Assembly (NCBI GenBank): GCA_024542985.1
Contig: JAMXCX010000010.1
Coordinates: forward strand, 1-42,658
Source: Candidatus Omnitrophota bacterium
Lineage (GTDB): Bacteria; Omnitrophota; Gorgyraeia; Duberdicusellales; 4484-171
Length of the DNA: 42,658 bases
Reading direction: 5' to 3'
The notes under the pieces are model-generated. The model was not told the origin of the DNA and made no database searches. It was given only the letters and a program-made list of their open reading frames with translations. Positions 7,322 to 16,564 of this stretch are shown here, in pieces (positions within the stretch are counted from its first letter, which is position 1; each line of letters opens with the position of its first letter). The position numbers and the translations under genes were made by a program.

Positions 7322-8767
7322 TTACAGGATGGGTAAGTTACTCTTACCCATAAGGTAGGTATCAACTGAATGCGCAGCTTTTCGGCCTTCAGAAATGGCG
7401 TTAACGACTAAAGATTGGCCTATTCTGGCGTCTCCGGCAGCGAATGCACCTTTTTTGGAAGTCATAAAATTTGGATTAGTTTTTATATTTCCCCGCTTAT
7501 CCAACTCTAAGGCTAAATCTTTAACTAAACCTTGATGTTCGGGATGGATAAAACCCACGGCAATAATTACCAAATTAGCCTCTATTTTGAATTCAGAACC
7601 AGGAATTTCATGCATTACCGGACAGGTATTCGGAGCTTCTTTAGTAAATTCTGCCTGTATACATGAAAGCTTGGTTACTTGGCCGTTTTCGCCAATAAAC
7701 TTTTTGGTTAAAACTGCCCATTGACGGTCAGTTCCTTCCTGGTGCGATGATGAGGTCTTAAGTAATAAGGGGTAATTTGGCCAGGGATAATCACTAGTGC
7801 GGCACTCAAAAGGCCTAGGCATAACTTCGATTTGAACCACGCAAGAGGCACCTTGTCTATTAGCAGTACCTACGCAATCCGAGCCAGTATCTCCTCCGCC
7901 GATTACTACTACGCGTTTGCCTTTAGCGTCGATTGGCTCTTGGTTTGATATATCTTCGCCACTGACCCGGCGATTATTCTGCATTAAATAATCCATAGCA
8001 AAGTGGATTCCTCTTAACTCCCGGCCTTCAATTTTTAAATCTCGGGGTAGGCGCGAACCAATTGTTATCACTACGGCGTCAAAATCAGCTAATAATTGCT
8101 TGGCAGTAACATCCTTTCCTGCTTGAGTTTTAACTCTAAGCTCAATACCTTCTTTTTCTAAAATATCAAGGCGACGGTCAATTACCCATTTTTCTAATTT
8201 AAAATCAGGAATTCCGTAACGAAGTACCCCTCCGCATTTTTTGTCTTTTTCAAATAAAACTACCTTGTGGCCGCATTTATTTAACTGGGCTGCGGCACTC
8301 AGGCCGGCCGGGCCGGAACCGATAACTGCTATTTTTTTGCCAGTTCTTTTTTTAGGCGGCTCAGGTTTTATAAAGCCCTTTTTAAAACCATATTCAATTA
8401 TTGCTAACTCATTTTCTCTTATAGTAACCGGGTCATCATTTATACCTAAAACGCAAGAATACTCACAAACAGCCGGGCAAACTCGACCGGTAATCTCAGG
8501 AAGGTTGTTAGTAGCATTGAGAAGCTGAAAAGCTTTCTGCCATTGCTGAGAGATTACAGCATCATTCCATTCCGGGATATAATTACCTATAGGACAACCC
8601 CAATGGCAAAATGGTACTCCGCAATCCATACATCTTGAGGCTTGCTCTTCTGAATGTTCAGATCTAGGCGGATTAACAACTTCCTTGTAATCCTTAATGC
8701 GCTCACAAACCGGCCTATAGGAAACAACCTTGCGTTTTGTTTTTAAAAATGCTTTTATATCTTTCAT
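7322..8767 (-). CDS. gltD: Glutamate synthase (NADPH) small subunit
   Basis: 481 residues, normal for GltD. The N-terminal cysteine clusters that bind 4Fe-4S are present (SRCMDCGVPFCHWGCPIGN near 45-63, then GRVCPAVCEYSC near 95-105). The FAD-binding GxGxxG follows (IGSGPAGLSAA), then the NADPH-binding site (VIGGGDTGSDCVG) and the C-terminal FAD motif AAGDARIGQSLVV. It passes electrons from NADPH to GltB, which converts glutamine plus 2-oxoglutarate into two glutamates. It lies 45 bases after gltB at the end of the nitrogen-assimilation run. Confidence 0.95.
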   Translation of the reverse strand: MKDIKAFLKTKRKVVSYRPVCERIKDYKEVVNPPRSEHSEEQASRCMDCGVPFCHWGCPIGNYIPEWNDAVISQQWQKAFQLLNATNNLPEITGRVCPAVCEYSCVLGINDDPVTIRENELAIIEYGFKKGFIKPEPPKKRTGKKIAVIGSGPAGLSAAAQLNKCGHKVVLFEKDKKCGGVLRYGIPDFKLEKWVIDRRLDILEKEGIELRVKTQAGKDVTAKQLLADFDAVVITIGSRLPRDLKIEGRELRGIHFAMDYLMQNNRRVSGEDISNQEPIDAKGKRVVVIGGGDTGSDCVGTANRQGASCVVQIEVMPRPFECRTSDYPWPNYPLLLKTSSSHQEGTDRQWAVLTKKFIGENGQVTKLSCIQAEFTKEAPNTCPVMHEIPGSEFKIEANLVIIAVGFIHPEHQGLVKDLALELDKRGNIKTNPNFMTSKKGAFAAGDARIGQSLVVNAISEGRKAAHSVDTYLMGKSNLPIL

Positions 8768-8812
8768 GCTTATTACTACTTATTACTTACAACTTACGGC
8801 TTACAACTTACT
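8768..8812. repeat. Short intergenic repeat between gltB and gltD
   Basis: On the minus strand this spacer is made almost entirely of variants of GTAAGTTGTAAG and GTAATAAGTA (two copies of each in about 45 bases). It is a low-complexity direct repeat with no gene. Such units are often scattered through genomes of uncultured bacteria. Confidence 0.5.
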
Positions 8813-11800
8813 TCAGCCATCAGATACCTCTCCTAACTGCAAACTTTCTGGTGCTTTTTTAGCTTCTAAGATACGCTTATATTCAATAGGCATAACTTTT
8901 ACAAATTTATTCAGGGCTAGAGAAAAATTATCTAAAATTTCTTTCGCCGGTTGACTCTGGGTATAAGTGTAATGATTATGAATTAAATTGTGGATTATTT
9001 CTTTATCTTCCGAATCGGGATTTTGAAGTTCAACCATGCTTAAATTACATCTATCTTTAAAGGTAGAGTCTTTATCGTAGACATAAGCAATTCCTCCGCT
9101 CATCCCGGCAGCAAAATTTCTCCCGGTACTGCCTAGAATAATTACTCTTCCTCCGGTCATATATTCACAGCCGTGATCTCCTACTCCTTCAACTACTGCG
9201 TATAAACCGGAATTACGAATACAAAAACGCTCCCCGGCTAGGCCTTTAATGTAGGCCTCTCCCTTTATTGCCCCGTAAAAGGTGGTATTACCGATTAAAA
9301 TATTAGCTTGAGGGTTGTAATCGGCGGCTTTACCGGGATAGATAATTAGTTTTCCTCCGGACATACCCTTACCTACATAATCATTAGTTAAACCTTCCAG
9401 CTCAAAAGTTACTCCTTTAGCCAACCAAGCTCCAAAACTCTGGCCGGCAACACCCCTAAATTTAAAATTGATTGTATCTTCGGGTAAACCGGCATCGCCG
9501 TAAAGCCGGCAGACTTCACCGCTCAACATTGCTCCGGTTGTGCGGTTAACATTTTTAATTTCTAGCTCTTCTTGGACTTGTTTTTGCTTCTCCAAAGCCG
9601 GCTTTGCCAATTTGATTAGTTTCCTATCTAAAACGCTATTAATGCCGTGGTCTTGAGGTTTTTGGCAATATATCCCGATATTTTTGGGAACTTGGGGCTT
9701 ATAAAGAATTTTTGTATAATCAATATTTTTTGCTTTCCAGGGAAGGATATCTTCATTTTTTTCTAGAAAATCAGTCCTTCCGATTAGTTCATCAATTGTG
9801 CCTACACCGAGCTGGGCCATTATTTCCCGTACTTCCTTGACCACAAACCGAAAGTAATTCTCAACCTGTTCAACCTTTCCTTTAAATCTATTCTGTAAAA
9901 TATCATCTTGAGTGGCCACCCCAACTGAACAATTATTAAGGTGACAATGCCGCAGCATTACACAGCCCATAACAATTAAAGCTGCAGTGCAAAAGCCGTA
10001 CTCTTCTGCTCCTAAAATTGCCGCAATCACGACATCCCTTCCGGTACGCATTTGGCCGTCAGTTTGCAGTCTGACCCGAGAACGTAAATCATTTAAAACT
10101 AAAGTTTGATGAGTTTCAGATAGGCCTAACTCCCAGGGAAGTCCGGCATGGCGGATTGAACTCATCGGAGATGCTCCGGTTCCGCCGTCTCCTCCGGAAA
10201 TCAAAATCATATCAGCATGGCCCTTAGCAACTCCGGCAGCAATTGTACCTACTCCCACTTCTGATACTAATTTTACGCTGATGCGAGCCCGGGGATTAGT
10301 ATTTTTTAAATCAAAAATAAGCTGGGCCAAGTCTTCGATAGAGTAAATATCATGATGCGGAGGCGGCGAAATTAAAGTTACACCCGGAGTCGTGTATCTA
10401 GTTTTAGCAATAGTTACACTTACTTTATGTCCGGGGAGTTGGCCTCCTTCACCGGGCTTTGCACCTTGAGCGATTTTAATTTGAAGTTCATCAGCATTAG
10501 TTAAATAATTTGCGGTTACACCGAAACGTCCGGAAGCAATCTGCTTTATTGAACTGCGCTTTGAATCGCCGTTAGGTAAAGGTGTAAATCTTTGAGGGTC
10601 CTCTCCGCCTTCTCCGGTATTGGAACGGCCTCCCAATCTATTCATGGCTAAAGCTAAGGTTTCATGGGCGCCGCGGGAAATTGAACCAAAACTCATGGCC
10701 CCGGTTGCAAAACGCTTGAGGATGTTTTTTGCCGGTTCAACTTCATTAATTGATATCGGTTTTGTTTTTTTGAATTTTAATAAACCCCGAAGAGTCGTGG
10801 GGGCTTTCGATTGCTCATTTATTAATTGAGTGAATTCTTTATAGCGCTGGTAATCATTAGCGCTGGTTGCATCTTGAATGGCTGAAATACTTTCCGGGTT
10901 CCAAAGATGAAATTCACCGTCTCTCCTCCATTGGTATAATCCGCCGCTAGCTAAAACCGGGCTCTCGATTTCACTTTCCCCAAAAGCCTGATTGTGGCGC
11001 ATAAGAGTTTCTTTTTGAATTACCTCAAAGCCTGCTCCCCCGATACGAGAAACTGTTCCTGAAAAACACTTATCAATAACCTCATCATTTAAACCAAGGG
11101 CTTCAAAAATCTGGGCTCCTCTATAGCTTTGCAAAGTAGATATACCCATTTTAGAAATAATCTTTAAAATTCCTTTATTAAGAGCTTTGCGGTATTGTTT
11201 TCTTGCGGTTTTAAAGTCACCTTCCAGCATCCTGTCACTGATTAAATACTGTAAAGTTTCATAAGCCAAGTAAGGATTAACACAATCTGCGCCATAGCCG
11301 AATAAAAGCGCGAAATGAAAAACCTCACGAGGTTCGGCACTTTCGACTACAATGCCGATTTGAGTACGCATTGATTTGCGCACTAAGTGATGATGTACTG
11401 CTCCCATTGCCAGGAGAACCGGTAAGGCGGCATATTCTTTATTAACTCCTCTATCGCTTAGGATAATAAAACTATAATTTTCTTTTATTGCTTTTTGAGC
11501 CTCGGCGCAGACTTTATCTAGGCTCTTTAAAAAAGCATTTTTATCATTAGCTTTAAAGAAAAGTGAAATTGTTTTTGTTCTAAAGTCTTTTTCTTTTATA
11601 CTGCGGATTTTTTCTAAATCTTCATCAAAAAGTATGGGCTCTTTTACCAAAAGCTTATGGCAATGTTCGGGAGCCTCTTCCAATATATTTTGCTGCCGGC
11701 CCACAAAGCTAATTAAACTCATTACGCACTCTTCTCTTATAGGGTCAATAGCCGGGTTAGTAACTTGAGCAAAAAGCTGTTTAAAATAATTATATAAACT

Positions 11801-13339
11801 TTGAGCGTTCTTAGATAACAGCGCCAGAGGGGTATCATTTCCCATTGAGCCCGTAGGCTCAAGGCCTTTTTGAGCCATGGGCACGATTAACATTTTTAAA
11901 TCTTCGCGGCTATAACCAAAAGCCTTCATTAAAGCAAGCAGGCTTTCTTCCGGGTGTTTTTTATTGTGAGTTTTTACATTATCAAGATCAACTAAATTAT
12001 TCTTTAACCACTCACCATAAGGCCTAGCAGTTGACACGGTTTGCTTTACTTCTTCATCGCTTACTATCCGGCCCTGTTCAGTATCAATGTAAAACATCTT
12101 ACCCGGCTCTAATCTTCCCGAAAGGGCGATATTTTCAGGCTTAATATCTAAAACACCTACCTCTGAAGCCATTACTACTAAATCCTGTTTAGTCACAATA
12201 TAGCGGGCCGGACGAAGACCATTTCTATCTAAAACTGCTCCTATACTAATTCCGTCAGTAAAAGCAATCGCTGCCGGGCCATCCCAAGGTTCCATAAAAC
12301 AAGCGTGGTATTTATAAAAATCAACTTGGCTTTCATCTAATAAAGGATTTTGTTCCCAAGCTGCCGGGATTAACATCATCATGGCGTGGGCGATTGACCT
12401 TCCGCCTAAAACCAGCAGTTCAAAAGCACTGTCAATAGTGGCTGAATCACTAACCCCGGAAATTAAAATCGGTTTTAATTTTTCAATATCCTTACCGAAT
12501 AAATCGCTCATCAGGAGCCCCTCTCGGGCCTGCATCCAGTTAATATTGCCTCTTAAAGTATTAATTTCTCCGTTATGAGCCAAGAATCTAAAAGGCTGGG
12601 CCAAATCCCAGGTAGGAAAAGTATTTGTGCTGTAACGTGAATGAACTAAGGCCAGTGAACTTTTAATACTCTCATCCTTAAGATCAAGAAAATAATCCTC
12701 CAGCTGATGAGTCATTAGAAGGCCTTTATAAGAGAAAGTGCGGCTGGAAATATTAGTGATATAAAAAAAAGACTCTTGCTTTAGATTAAGACCCCTGATT
12801 TCGTTTTCAACGAGTTTACGAATAATATAAAGGTTACGTTCAAAGTTAAGCTGGTCTTTAATTGCCGGATTACTTTTGATAAATATCTGTTTGATTATAG
12901 GTTCGGTATCTCGGGCAGTGGCTCCGATTCCGGAATTATCCAGAGGGACGTCACGCCAACCCAAAAGAATTTGACCCTGCTCTTTAATAGCCTTAGCAAA
13001 TACGTCCCGGCAGGCTTTACGTTCCCTATTATCGGTAGGCAGGAATATTAAACCGCTGCCATAAGAACCCAAGGCCGGTAAATCTATTTTTGCTTTTTGA
13101 CATATTTTCTGGAAAAATTCATCAGGAGTTTGGATAAGAAGTCCGGCTCCATCGCCGGTTTTGGGATCTGAACCGACCGCCCCCCGATGAGCCAGACGTT
13201 TTAAAACCTTTAAAGATTTAGTAATAATATCCTTGGACTTACGGCCTTTAAGATCACAAACAAATCCTACGCCACAAGAATCATGTTCAAACCGCGGGTC
13301 ATATAGACCTTGTTTTTTGGGAAATCCTGGTAATCTCAT
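8813..13339 (-). CDS. gltB: Glutamate synthase large subunit
   Basis: 1508 residues from ATG at 13339. This start gives the usual propeptide MRLPGFPKKQGLYDPRFEHD, S21, then C22-GVGF, where C22 becomes the N-terminal nucleophile of the class-II glutaminase. It also has GGAAAG eight bases upstream, whereas the longer reading from 13366 would overlap the preceding gene. Domains in order are glutaminase (about 22-430), central, FMN-binding synthase (GGRSNTGEGGED, then GGDGGTGASP), the 3Fe-4S cysteines (GCVMLRHCHLNNCSVGV) and the C-terminal GXGXG beta-helix (GGKLIIYPG, GGRVIILG, GGIAYVYD). It forms the GOGAT holoenzyme with GltD and takes glutamine from the GlnA encoded in the same run. Confidence 0.96.
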   Translation of the reverse strand: MRLPGFPKKQGLYDPRFEHDSCGVGFVCDLKGRKSKDIITKSLKVLKRLAHRGAVGSDPKTGDGAGLLIQTPDEFFQKICQKAKIDLPALGSYGSGLIFLPTDNRERKACRDVFAKAIKEQGQILLGWRDVPLDNSGIGATARDTEPIIKQIFIKSNPAIKDQLNFERNLYIIRKLVENEIRGLNLKQESFFYITNISSRTFSYKGLLMTHQLEDYFLDLKDESIKSSLALVHSRYSTNTFPTWDLAQPFRFLAHNGEINTLRGNINWMQAREGLLMSDLFGKDIEKLKPILISGVSDSATIDSAFELLVLGGRSIAHAMMMLIPAAWEQNPLLDESQVDFYKYHACFMEPWDGPAAIAFTDGISIGAVLDRNGLRPARYIVTKQDLVVMASEVGVLDIKPENIALSGRLEPGKMFYIDTEQGRIVSDEEVKQTVSTARPYGEWLKNNLVDLDNVKTHNKKHPEESLLALMKAFGYSREDLKMLIVPMAQKGLEPTGSMGNDTPLALLSKNAQSLYNYFKQLFAQVTNPAIDPIREECVMSLISFVGRQQNILEEAPEHCHKLLVKEPILFDEDLEKIRSIKEKDFRTKTISLFFKANDKNAFLKSLDKVCAEAQKAIKENYSFIILSDRGVNKEYAALPVLLAMGAVHHHLVRKSMRTQIGIVVESAEPREVFHFALLFGYGADCVNPYLAYETLQYLISDRMLEGDFKTARKQYRKALNKGILKIISKMGISTLQSYRGAQIFEALGLNDEVIDKCFSGTVSRIGGAGFEVIQKETLMRHNQAFGESEIESPVLASGGLYQWRRDGEFHLWNPESISAIQDATSANDYQRYKEFTQLINEQSKAPTTLRGLLKFKKTKPISINEVEPAKNILKRFATGAMSFGSISRGAHETLALAMNRLGGRSNTGEGGEDPQRFTPLPNGDSKRSSIKQIASGRFGVTANYLTNADELQIKIAQGAKPGEGGQLPGHKVSVTIAKTRYTTPGVTLISPPPHHDIYSIEDLAQLIFDLKNTNPRARISVKLVSEVGVGTIAAGVAKGHADMILISGGDGGTGASPMSSIRHAGLPWELGLSETHQTLVLNDLRSRVRLQTDGQMRTGRDVVIAAILGAEEYGFCTAALIVMGCVMLRHCHLNNCSVGVATQDDILQNRFKGKVEQVENYFRFVVKEVREIMAQLGVGTIDELIGRTDFLEKNEDILPWKAKNIDYTKILYKPQVPKNIGIYCQKPQDHGINSVLDRKLIKLAKPALEKQKQVQEELEIKNVNRTTGAMLSGEVCRLYGDAGLPEDTINFKFRGVAGQSFGAWLAKGVTFELEGLTNDYVGKGMSGGKLIIYPGKAADYNPQANILIGNTTFYGAIKGEAYIKGLAGERFCIRNSGLYAVVEGVGDHGCEYMTGGRVIILGSTGRNFAAGMSGGIAYVYDKDSTFKDRCNLSMVELQNPDSEDKEIIHNLIHNHYTYTQSQPAKEILDNFSLALNKFVKVMPIEYKRILEAKKAPESLQLGEVSDG

Positions 13340-13343
13340 TTTT

Positions 13344-13718
13344 TTAAACTTTCCATTTTCCGGCATTAATACTTAATTTTTTAATTTTCGACCGTAAAGT
13401 ATTGCGATTTATACCTAAAATCTTAGCAGCCTTTAGCTGATTGCCTTCTGCACGCTCTAAAACTGCTTCAATTAAAGGTCTCTCTATTTCTTCGAGCATA
13501 GCTTGATAAACCTGACCATTTTTTGTTATAAACAAGTTGTCTTTAAGCTCCACTATTTTTTCACCCAGAGAAGTTACTGCCTCACTATTTTTCTTGATGA
13601 TTTTTATTATACCGCCGCTTTGAGGTTCGTCTACAAAAGAATACCCCTGCTTTCGTAGAGCCTCCGAAAGCAACTCATAAATTTTCTTTTCGTCTTCTAA
13701 TACTAAAACTGTAATCAT
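13344..13718 (-). CDS. Small Fis-type DNA-binding protein with a truncated receiver-like N-terminus
   Basis: 124 residues. The C-terminus (about 70-118) is a Fis/NtrC-type helix-turn-helix: ERPLIEAVLERAEGNQLKAA, then KILGINRNTLRSKIKKL. The N-terminus starts like a response-regulator receiver (MITVLVLEDEKKIYELLSEA, then LRKQGYSF) but breaks off before the phosphorylated Asp, and there is no AAA+ sigma-54 domain. It therefore looks like the two ends of an NtrC protein without the middle. It ends four bases before gltB and sits in the nitrogen run, so a local role in nitrogen gene control is plausible. Without an AAA+ domain it cannot activate sigma-54 directly and may act as an architectural or repressor protein. 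Confidence 0.75.
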   Translation of the reverse strand: MITVLVLEDEKKIYELLSEALRKQGYSFVDEPQSGGIIKIIKKNSEAVTSLGEKIVELKDNLFITKNGQVYQAMLEEIERPLIEAVLERAEGNQLKAAKILGINRNTLRSKIKKLSINAGKWKV

Positions 13719-13756
13719 TTTTTGCTTAAAATATAGGCAGAACAGCCTAAAAAAAA

Positions 13757-14458
13757 CTAAACCGCCGACTGTTCTTTTCTCTTAGCAATAATACTGCTGA
13801 AATTTGAACAAATTATTCTTGCCTGTTCTAAATATATATCCTGATACTTAAAATAACCCTTCAGTAATTTCTGAACATCAAGTGATTGGCTGTAATAATC
13901 TGTCCAAGTTTTAATTAACTGACTGGTTATTTCAGGATGAAACTGCAGGCCCCAGACAGAACTGCCAATTCTAAAAGCTTGATTCTTGCACCCTTTACCT
14001 TCCACTATGAGTTTTGCTCCCTGGGGAATAGTAAAAGTATCTTCATGCCACTGAAATACCTTCAAGCTATTTTTAAGTCCGCTGAATAAGGGATCTTTCC
14101 TGCCTTCTGCGTTGAGCGCAACCTTATACCAGCCAATTTCTTTTACCGGTGATTTTATGACTTTCCCTAAGCATATTTTTGCCAGTATTTGAGCCCCTAA
14201 GCATATACCTAAAACAGGAATTTTTTTATGGATAGCTTGCAGCAGGAAAGATTCTTCATCTACTAAAAACGGGTACTTATTAGTTTCATACACGCTCATC
14301 GGCCCGCCTAGAGAAACAACGGCCCTACATTCCTCTATCGGAGGCAGGCTCTGACCCTGAGCTAGCTCTACTATTCTAATTTCGCAGCCGGCTTGATTCA
14401 ATAAATTTTGGAAAGAGCCCGGGCCTTCAATATTAATATGTTTAATAAACAGAATCAT
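13757..14458 (-). CDS. Class-I glutamine amidotransferase domain protein
   Basis: 233 residues forming a stand-alone triad glutaminase: nucleophile in GICLGAQ (Cys near 95), His and Glu in LQFHPEIT (near 173-175), and oxyanion strand SLGGPMSVYE. The fold is that of the GMP-synthase-like GATase1 group, not PuuD. No acceptor domain is fused. It lies between glnA and the Fis-type gene, so it probably acts on glutamine or a gamma-glutamyl compound connected to nitrogen assimilation. The acceptor is unknown. It could supply ammonia to, or trim products for, a neighbouring enzyme, but nothing in the sequence proves that. Confidence 0.85.
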   Translation of the reverse strand: MILFIKHINIEGPGSFQNLLNQAGCEIRIVELAQGQSLPPIEECRAVVSLGGPMSVYETNKYPFLVDEESFLLQAIHKKIPVLGICLGAQILAKICLGKVIKSPVKEIGWYKVALNAEGRKDPLFSGLKNSLKVFQWHEDTFTIPQGAKLIVEGKGCKNQAFRIGSSVWGLQFHPEITSQLIKTWTDYYSQSLDVQKLLKGYFKYQDIYLEQARIICSNFSSIIAKRKEQSAV

Positions 14459-14491
14459 AAAACCGCCCTTAAGATTTTTACCCTAACCCTG

Positions 14492-14528
14492 CCTGCCGGC
14501 AGGCCAGGCCCGCCTGCGCTTAAGGCGG
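14492..14528. repeat. GC-rich palindromic intergenic element
   Basis: A perfect 12-nt palindrome CCTGCCGGCAGG (14492-14503) is followed by a hairpin CCGCCT...AGGCGG (14510-14528). The block is far richer in G+C than its surroundings. A related fragment (CCTACCGCAGGCAGG) occurs near 29138-29152. It looks like a dispersed palindromic repeat (REP-like) between glnA and the amidotransferase gene; an effect on mRNA processing is possible. Confidence 0.5.
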
Positions 14529-14551
14529 ATAGAGCTAGGAAATGTTAGCAA

Positions 14552-16051
14552 TTAGATGTCAAAATAAAGGTAAAACTCATAGGGATGCGGCCTTAGACGC
14601 AAGCTGTCAATTTCTTTTTCGCGCTTGTACTCAATCCAAGTCTCAATTACGTCTTTAGTAAACACATCGCCTCTTAAGAGAAACTCATGATCTTTCTCCA
14701 AAGCGTCTATAGCTTCTGCTAATGACCCTGGTACGCTGGGTATTCCTTCAGCTTCGCAAGGTGATAACTCATAAATATTTTTATCCAGCGGATTTCCCGG
14801 GTCAATCTTATTAATAATCCCGTCTATTCCGGCCATAAGCATAGCAGAAAAAGCCAGGTAAGGATTAGCTGCGCTGTCAGGAGGCCTAAACTCAATTCTC
14901 TTGGATTTAGGATTATCAGTATACATAGGTATTCTTACTGCAGCGCTTCTGTTACGGGCAGAATATACTAAATTTACCGGCGCCTCATAACCAGGTACGA
15001 GCCTCTTATAAGAATTTGTTGTGGGAGCGGCAAAAGCTAAAATTGCCGCTGCATGCTTTAATAAACCGCCGATATAGTACTTAGCTATTTGGCTTATACC
15101 GGCATATCCCTTTTTGTCATAGAAAATATTCTTGTTGTCTTTCCAGAGCGATTGATGGGTATGCATTCCGCTGCCGTTATCGCCAAAAAGAGGCTTAGGC
15201 ATAAAAGTAGCTGTCATTCCGAACTTGCGGACCATATTCTTAACGATATACTTATACATCAGGCAGTTATCAGCCATATTCACCAAGGTGCCGAACTTCA
15301 TATCTATTTCACATTGACCGGCAGTTGCAACTTCATGATGATGAACTTCAACCGGAATACCGGCTTTAATCATAGTCAAAATTATTTTGCTCCTTATATC
15401 CTGTAGGGAATCGTGCGGCGGAACAGGAAAGTAACCTTCCTTGAAGCGAGGTTTATACCCCAGGTTGGGTTTTTCATCCCGGCCTGAGTTCCACTCACCT
15501 TCAATAGAATCTACCTTATAGTAGCAAACATTTTCGCTCTGCTCAAACCTAACATCATTAAATATAAAAAATTCCATCTCCGGTCCCCAGCAAGTTTTAT
15601 CAGCAATGGCTGCTTTCCTTACATGCTCGGCTGCCTTTTTAGCAACATAGCGGGGATCACGGCTGTAAGGTTGTTTAGTTAAAGGGTCATAAATATCACA
15701 AATGATGCTTAAAGTCGGTACTTCACATACAGGGTCAAGAACAGCAGTCGATGGATCAAGCATCAAAATCATGTCTGATTCCTGTATTTTCTGAAAACCT
15801 CTGATTGAAGAACCGTCAAAACCAATACCTTCAGACCAGATACTTGATACTGGATCATCGATTTCGGTTAATTCCGACACCGGCATGGAAAAATGTTGCC
15901 AAAGGCCGGGCAAATCATTAAACTTTAAGTCTACAATCTGAATATTGTGCTGCTTAATTAGGTCGTTTACTCTTTTAATGTCGCTTGCCTTTACTTGTCC
16001 GTCCCAACGCATAGCAACTGTTTCTGTTCTTTTTGCTACTGCTTCTTCCAT
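14552..16051 (-). CDS. glnA: Glutamine synthetase type I
   Basis: 499 residues. Visible signatures are [18 protein letters not shown] (beta-grasp), SIRGFQ, the ATP-site segment [18 protein letters not shown], and [20 protein letters not shown]. The adenylylation-loop tyrosine is kept (KNIYELSP), so GlnE-type control is possible. Compared with usual GlnA (about 470 residues) there is an N-terminal extension of roughly 25 residues ([20 protein letters not shown]...); the ATG is supported by GGGGGTAG upstream. It makes glutamine from glutamate and ammonia, fed by Amt and watched by the P-II proteins encoded just upstream, and its product is used by GltBD downstream. Confidence 0.96.
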   Translation of the reverse strand: MEEAVAKRTETVAMRWDGQVKASDIKRVNDLIKQHNIQIVDLKFNDLPGLWQHFSMPVSELTEIDDPVSSIWSEGIGFDGSSIRGFQKIQESDMILMLDPSTAVLDPVCEVPTLSIICDIYDPLTKQPYSRDPRYVAKKAAEHVRKAAIADKTCWGPEMEFFIFNDVRFEQSENVCYYKVDSIEGEWNSGRDEKPNLGYKPRFKEGYFPVPPHDSLQDIRSKIILTMIKAGIPVEVHHHEVATAGQCEIDMKFGTLVNMADNCLMYKYIVKNMVRKFGMTATFMPKPLFGDNGSGMHTHQSLWKDNKNIFYDKKGYAGISQIAKYYIGGLLKHAAAILAFAAPTTNSYKRLVPGYEAPVNLVYSARNRSAAVRIPMYTDNPKSKRIEFRPPDSAANPYLAFSAMLMAGIDGIINKIDPGNPLDKNIYELSPCEAEGIPSVPGSLAEAIDALEKDHEFLLRGDVFTKDVIETWIEYKREKEIDSLRLRPHPYEFYLYFDI

Positions 16052-16082
16052 TTACTTCTACCCCCTTAGAAATTATTTAAAA

Positions 16083-16424
16083 TCAACCAATTGCCTCATG
16101 GCCACTTTCCCCTGTTCTTATCCTTATACATTCCCCTAAATCAACCACTAATATTTTCCCATCTCCAATGTTACCGGTACGCGCTCCCTTTATGATTGCC
16201 GCAATCGTAGATTTTACAAAATCCTCATTAACCGCAACCTCTAATCTAACTTTCTTAAGAAGATTTACTTCATGAATTACTCCCCGGTAAGTTTCAGTGA
16301 AACCTTTTTGCTGACCGCAACCAAGAGCATTAGTAACTGTCATTTTGTGCACATCGGCCTCAAAAAGTGCTTTTTTCACATCCGATAGTTTGTGTGGCTG
16401 AACCATTGCTATTATTAACTTCAT
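16083..16424 (-). CDS. glnB: P-II nitrogen regulatory protein
   Basis: 113 residues, canonical P-II length. The B-loop ([13 protein letters not shown]) and C-loop ([10 protein letters not shown]) that bind ATP/ADP are intact, as are Q39 and K58. In the T-loop, Y46 is kept but the uridylylated tyrosine is replaced: position 51 is His ([13 protein letters not shown]). Control by GlnD uridylylation at Tyr51 is therefore unlikely, leaving 2-oxoglutarate/ATP/ADP sensing. It sits between amt and glnA, has an excellent Shine-Dalgarno (AAGGAGG), and is preceded by two strong hairpins. Probable partners are Amt and GlnA. Confidence 0.95.
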   Translation of the reverse strand: MKLIIAMVQPHKLSDVKKALFEADVHKMTVTNALGCGQQKGFTETYRGVIHEVNLLKKVRLEVAVNEDFVKSTIAAIIKGARTGNIGDGKILVVDLGECIRIRTGESGHEAIG

Positions 16425-16448
16425 TTTTTACCTCCTTGATTTTTCGCC

Positions 16449-16475
16449 TTCGGCGGAAAATTAATATCCGCCGAA
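16449..16475 (-). other. Hairpin immediately upstream of glnB
   Basis: TTCGGCGGA and TCCGCCGAA form a perfect 9-bp stem with a 9-nt loop. It ends about 12 bases before the glnB Shine-Dalgarno and has no U-tract. It may protect a processed glnB-glnA mRNA end or tune glnB translation. Confidence 0.55.
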
Positions 16476-16476
16476 T

Positions 16477-16521
16477 CTGGGTAAATTTAGCATCTTGTAC
16501 TCAAGGTGCAAATTTACCCAG
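16477..16521 (-). other. Long near-perfect hairpin between amt and glnB
   Basis: CTGGGTAAATTT (16477-16488) pairs perfectly with AAATTTACCCAG (16510-16521). Inside it GCATCTTG/CAAGGTGC pairs over eight more base pairs with a single bulged base at 16489 and a tetraloop. The result is a roughly 20-bp stem in a 45-nt element with no U-tract. A related CTGGGTA string also forms the end of the amt coding region (16568-16574). It could be an RNA processing or stabilising site that separates amt from glnB-glnA expression, or a dyad for a regulator. Confidence 0.65.
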
Positions 16522-16564
16522 TATATAGCGCAACGGATGTAGTACTAACAAATACATACAAAAT

